Assembly: GCA_019914995.1 (NCBI GenBank)
Contig: CM034144.1
Coordinates: 1,746,001-1,810,000 of the forward strand
Direction of reading: 5' to 3'
Source: Acanthochlamys bracteata
Taxonomy: Eukaryota > Streptophyta > Magnoliopsida > Pandanales > Velloziaceae
DNA: 64,000 nt
The notes beneath the pieces were generated by a model. It saw only the letters and a program-made list of their open reading frames with translations. It was not told the DNA's origin and made no database searches. The translations under genes were made by a program, and so were the position numbers. Positions 61,750 through 64,000 of this stretch are shown here, in pieces. Positions within the stretch are counted from its first letter, which is position 1, and every line of letters begins with the position of its first letter.

Positions 61750-64000
61750 TCACTTTGCAACCAACCATAACCCTCCACGTAACTAAGAGCGTCTACTGTT
61801 TCATTAATTTTCTGTTCTTTTTCTTTTCTATTTTTGTGTTTTCTAATCCCGCCCTCACTTGGAAGCACGAGCGAGGGATGTAACTGCATCGTACGAACAA
61901 AAACTTTTACCACGACAATTTTTATAACGTGTCACTATAGTGGGTCCCACTGAAAGGAGTCCTTCCGTTTATATGTTTGTGTTTAGTGTTTCGTGTTTGT
62001 TGAATAACAGATAAATAGAGTGAATAACGGGAGTTCCAGTATTCCAGTGTCTTTCAATTCAAGGCACCGAATAAGAGTGGAGACTTGGAAGGGATTAAGT
62101 GGGCCCTACTAACTCACGCGAGACGGTAGTTTGTTTGTTATCTGTTATCAAAAATCTACGAGGGAAAGGTTGTATGATTGTTGTTAACAATCATCTAAAG
62201 TATTGGCAAAATGGGCGTTTATGAATGCTTATCCAGAGAATTATTTGGAAATAAAAATTTAATTTGATAAATAAATTTTATTATTTTAATTTTTTAAGAA
62301 TAATAAAAATTAATAATAAAAGAGTTTTATTAAAAATTATTTTATTTTAAAATTTTTAATAATTTTTATAAATATTTTAAAATTTTATTTAAAAATATAA
62401 ATAAATAATTAAGAAATTATTTTTTTAAGTAAGTGTTGTCAAACCGTTCCTTACGCGGCAGAAGTAATGCACGTTAGCTATAATAATGTACTAACTGTAC
62501 TGTTTTATTGATTCCTCGAATATTTTTTTGATGTGTGAACAATTTATATATATTTTAATTATATAAAAAATTCAGAATTATATTTTTATTTGTAGAATTT
62601 TAATTCTAAATTTTTTAATTTGCACACTTTTTAATATAATTATATTTTTAATTTTTAACACATTTTAAAAAATTATTGAATACAAATATCGAACTCTATT
62701 TTTATTTTATTTAAAAAAAAATTTATTCTTATTTTTTATTTTCAGAAAACTAAGAGCATTTAAAAATAAGGGCATTTAAAACAAGCCTTTTTCTATTTAC
62801 AAATTCAACTTTTCAATTAGTTATTTTCAATTTCAGATTTTAAAACAACCAACATAAATCGCATGTTACCAATATCTTAGTAACTATTTGATGATAATTA
62901 CACTTTCCTTAGTAGAGTTCCTGATTCAATCACCAAAATGAAACCCTTCAATTTTTGTGTAAATAAGTGCTAAATGACTTCATCAACTTTAATACACGTT
63001 TAAATTAATTATTAAAAAGGAATACATTAGAGTTACAAATTTTTAGTTACCAAAAAGATACATGATTTAGACTTCGCAGATTTGAATTCCATCAGATTTT
63101 AAGAAAAATAGGCATTATATTACATGTTTTATAAATTTAGCATTAATGGATTATATTTGTAAAACATCATAAGCCTGTGTTTGCCAATTCTATAAAATAG
63201 TGCTCTGGTTGTAATGTTTGTGTCAAGCTGTTCTATTTTGTAAAGGTGAGTGGATTGGCTATGCCCTAGCCAGGAATAGTAGGTATGGCAATAAAAAAAT
63301 TTTAAATAAACTCAAAAAATACATTAAAATTTTTATGTTTGAGGTTTTTTTATTTGATTATAATGAAAAGTAAATATCTAAATGAAGTTTAGTAGTATTT
63401 TGATGTTACTTTATGGCGCAAAAAATTTTTTTCTATCAAATTGTAGAAAATATATGCAATGGACTTTTTGCAAAGTTGTAGAAATGTTTGCTATTACATT
63501 TTAAATACTTATCATTTCAAATAAATATTTTATAGTATTCTATTTTTTTTAATTTTGAAAGCACATAAAAATTATATATCCTCAAAATTTTATATATAAT
63601 ATTCATTATTTTTTAGGTTAAAAAGTTATATTTGTTTTCTATTTTTTTAAATACTCTTTATTTTAAATGAATTTTATTTTATTAAGCGATTAGATAGTGT
63701 TTTTAGTTAGAAAATTTCAATATTTATGATATGAATATGATAACGTAATAAGCGGTAATAGTTTTAATAGATTTTGAAAATATAAATTTTATGTTTATAT
63801 GCTTCTTTTATGTTTTTTTAATGATTTAGATTTATGTACGACATTAAGTATTTAATTCTACCAATAACTACTTTATATTGAATATACATTTTTCATTATC
63901 TTATGTTACATAATATTTAAATTATTTTTTATTTAAATATCCTGTAATTTTATAATTGGGAAAAGAATTGTAATGCGCAAGTATCATTTAGGTTATGATA
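61750..64000. other. AT-rich intergenic DNA; no gene seen
   Basis: The left part is the upstream flank of the LRR gene. From about 62215 the DNA is extremely AT-rich, with a block (about 62240-62440) like the repeated AT-rich blocks of the 19-24 kb region. No coding region or RNA gene is supported. Confidence 0.5.

Noticed and set aside
63270-63300. GTAGGTATGGCAATA, resembling a hAT left end
   Set aside because: No matching right end or target duplication can be seen; similarity is too short.
1-64000. tRNA, rRNA, CRISPR arrays or bacterial-type operons
   Set aside because: Reading both strands, I saw no tRNA cloverleaf candidate, no rRNA-like stretch and no regular spacer array; the window is plant nuclear DNA.

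Overview
The window is nuclear DNA from a flowering plant, most likely a eudicot. The genes have many short exons with GT..AG introns, the intergenic DNA is very AT-rich, and every recognisable product belongs to a plant family: FAd subunit of mitochondrial ATP synthase, PHOX-type TPR/PB1 protein, CCB4, TOPLESS, and a plant RNI-type leucine-rich-repeat protein. I rebuilt exon structures by hand from splice sites and unbroken reading phase. Gene models span all exons; exon coordinates are in the evidence text. No database search was possible, so family names rest on recalled protein families.

Layout: (1) 1-343: probable last two coding exons of an unidentified plus-strand gene running in from the left. 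(2) 1190-7490, minus: 24-kDa (FAd) ATP synthase subunit, seven exons, with a complete non-autonomous hAT element in one intron. (3) 10355-13251, plus: PHOX-type co-chaperone. (4) 15267-18858, minus: CCB4, cytochrome b6f cofactor assembly, convergent with PHOX. (5) 18859-27027: a long AT-rich stretch with one hAT copy, ending in the TOPLESS promoter. (6) 27028-36602, plus: complete TOPLESS/TPR1-type corepressor, 24 coding exons, with repeat insertions in one intron. (7) 36850-49550: a repeat-rich island. It holds foldback elements, two copia gag relics, and a Ty1/copia element with both LTRs and its target duplication, sitting inside a RING-H2 pseudogene. It also holds an apparently intact RING-H2 gene on the other strand and two near-identical inverted arms that both carry a short unrecognised reading frame. 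(8) 49809-61700, minus: an RNI-type LRR gene whose exons mostly encode one repeat each, and which appears to lack one internal exon. (9) 61750-64000: AT-rich DNA without a gene.

The genes are unrelated housekeeping and regulatory genes, not a pathway cluster. The most interesting parts are the 41.4-48.9 kb inverted arrangement with its conserved small frame, the nested retrotransposon in the RING pseudogene, the apparent exon loss in the LRR gene, and a hAT family whose three copies can each be delimited by target duplications.
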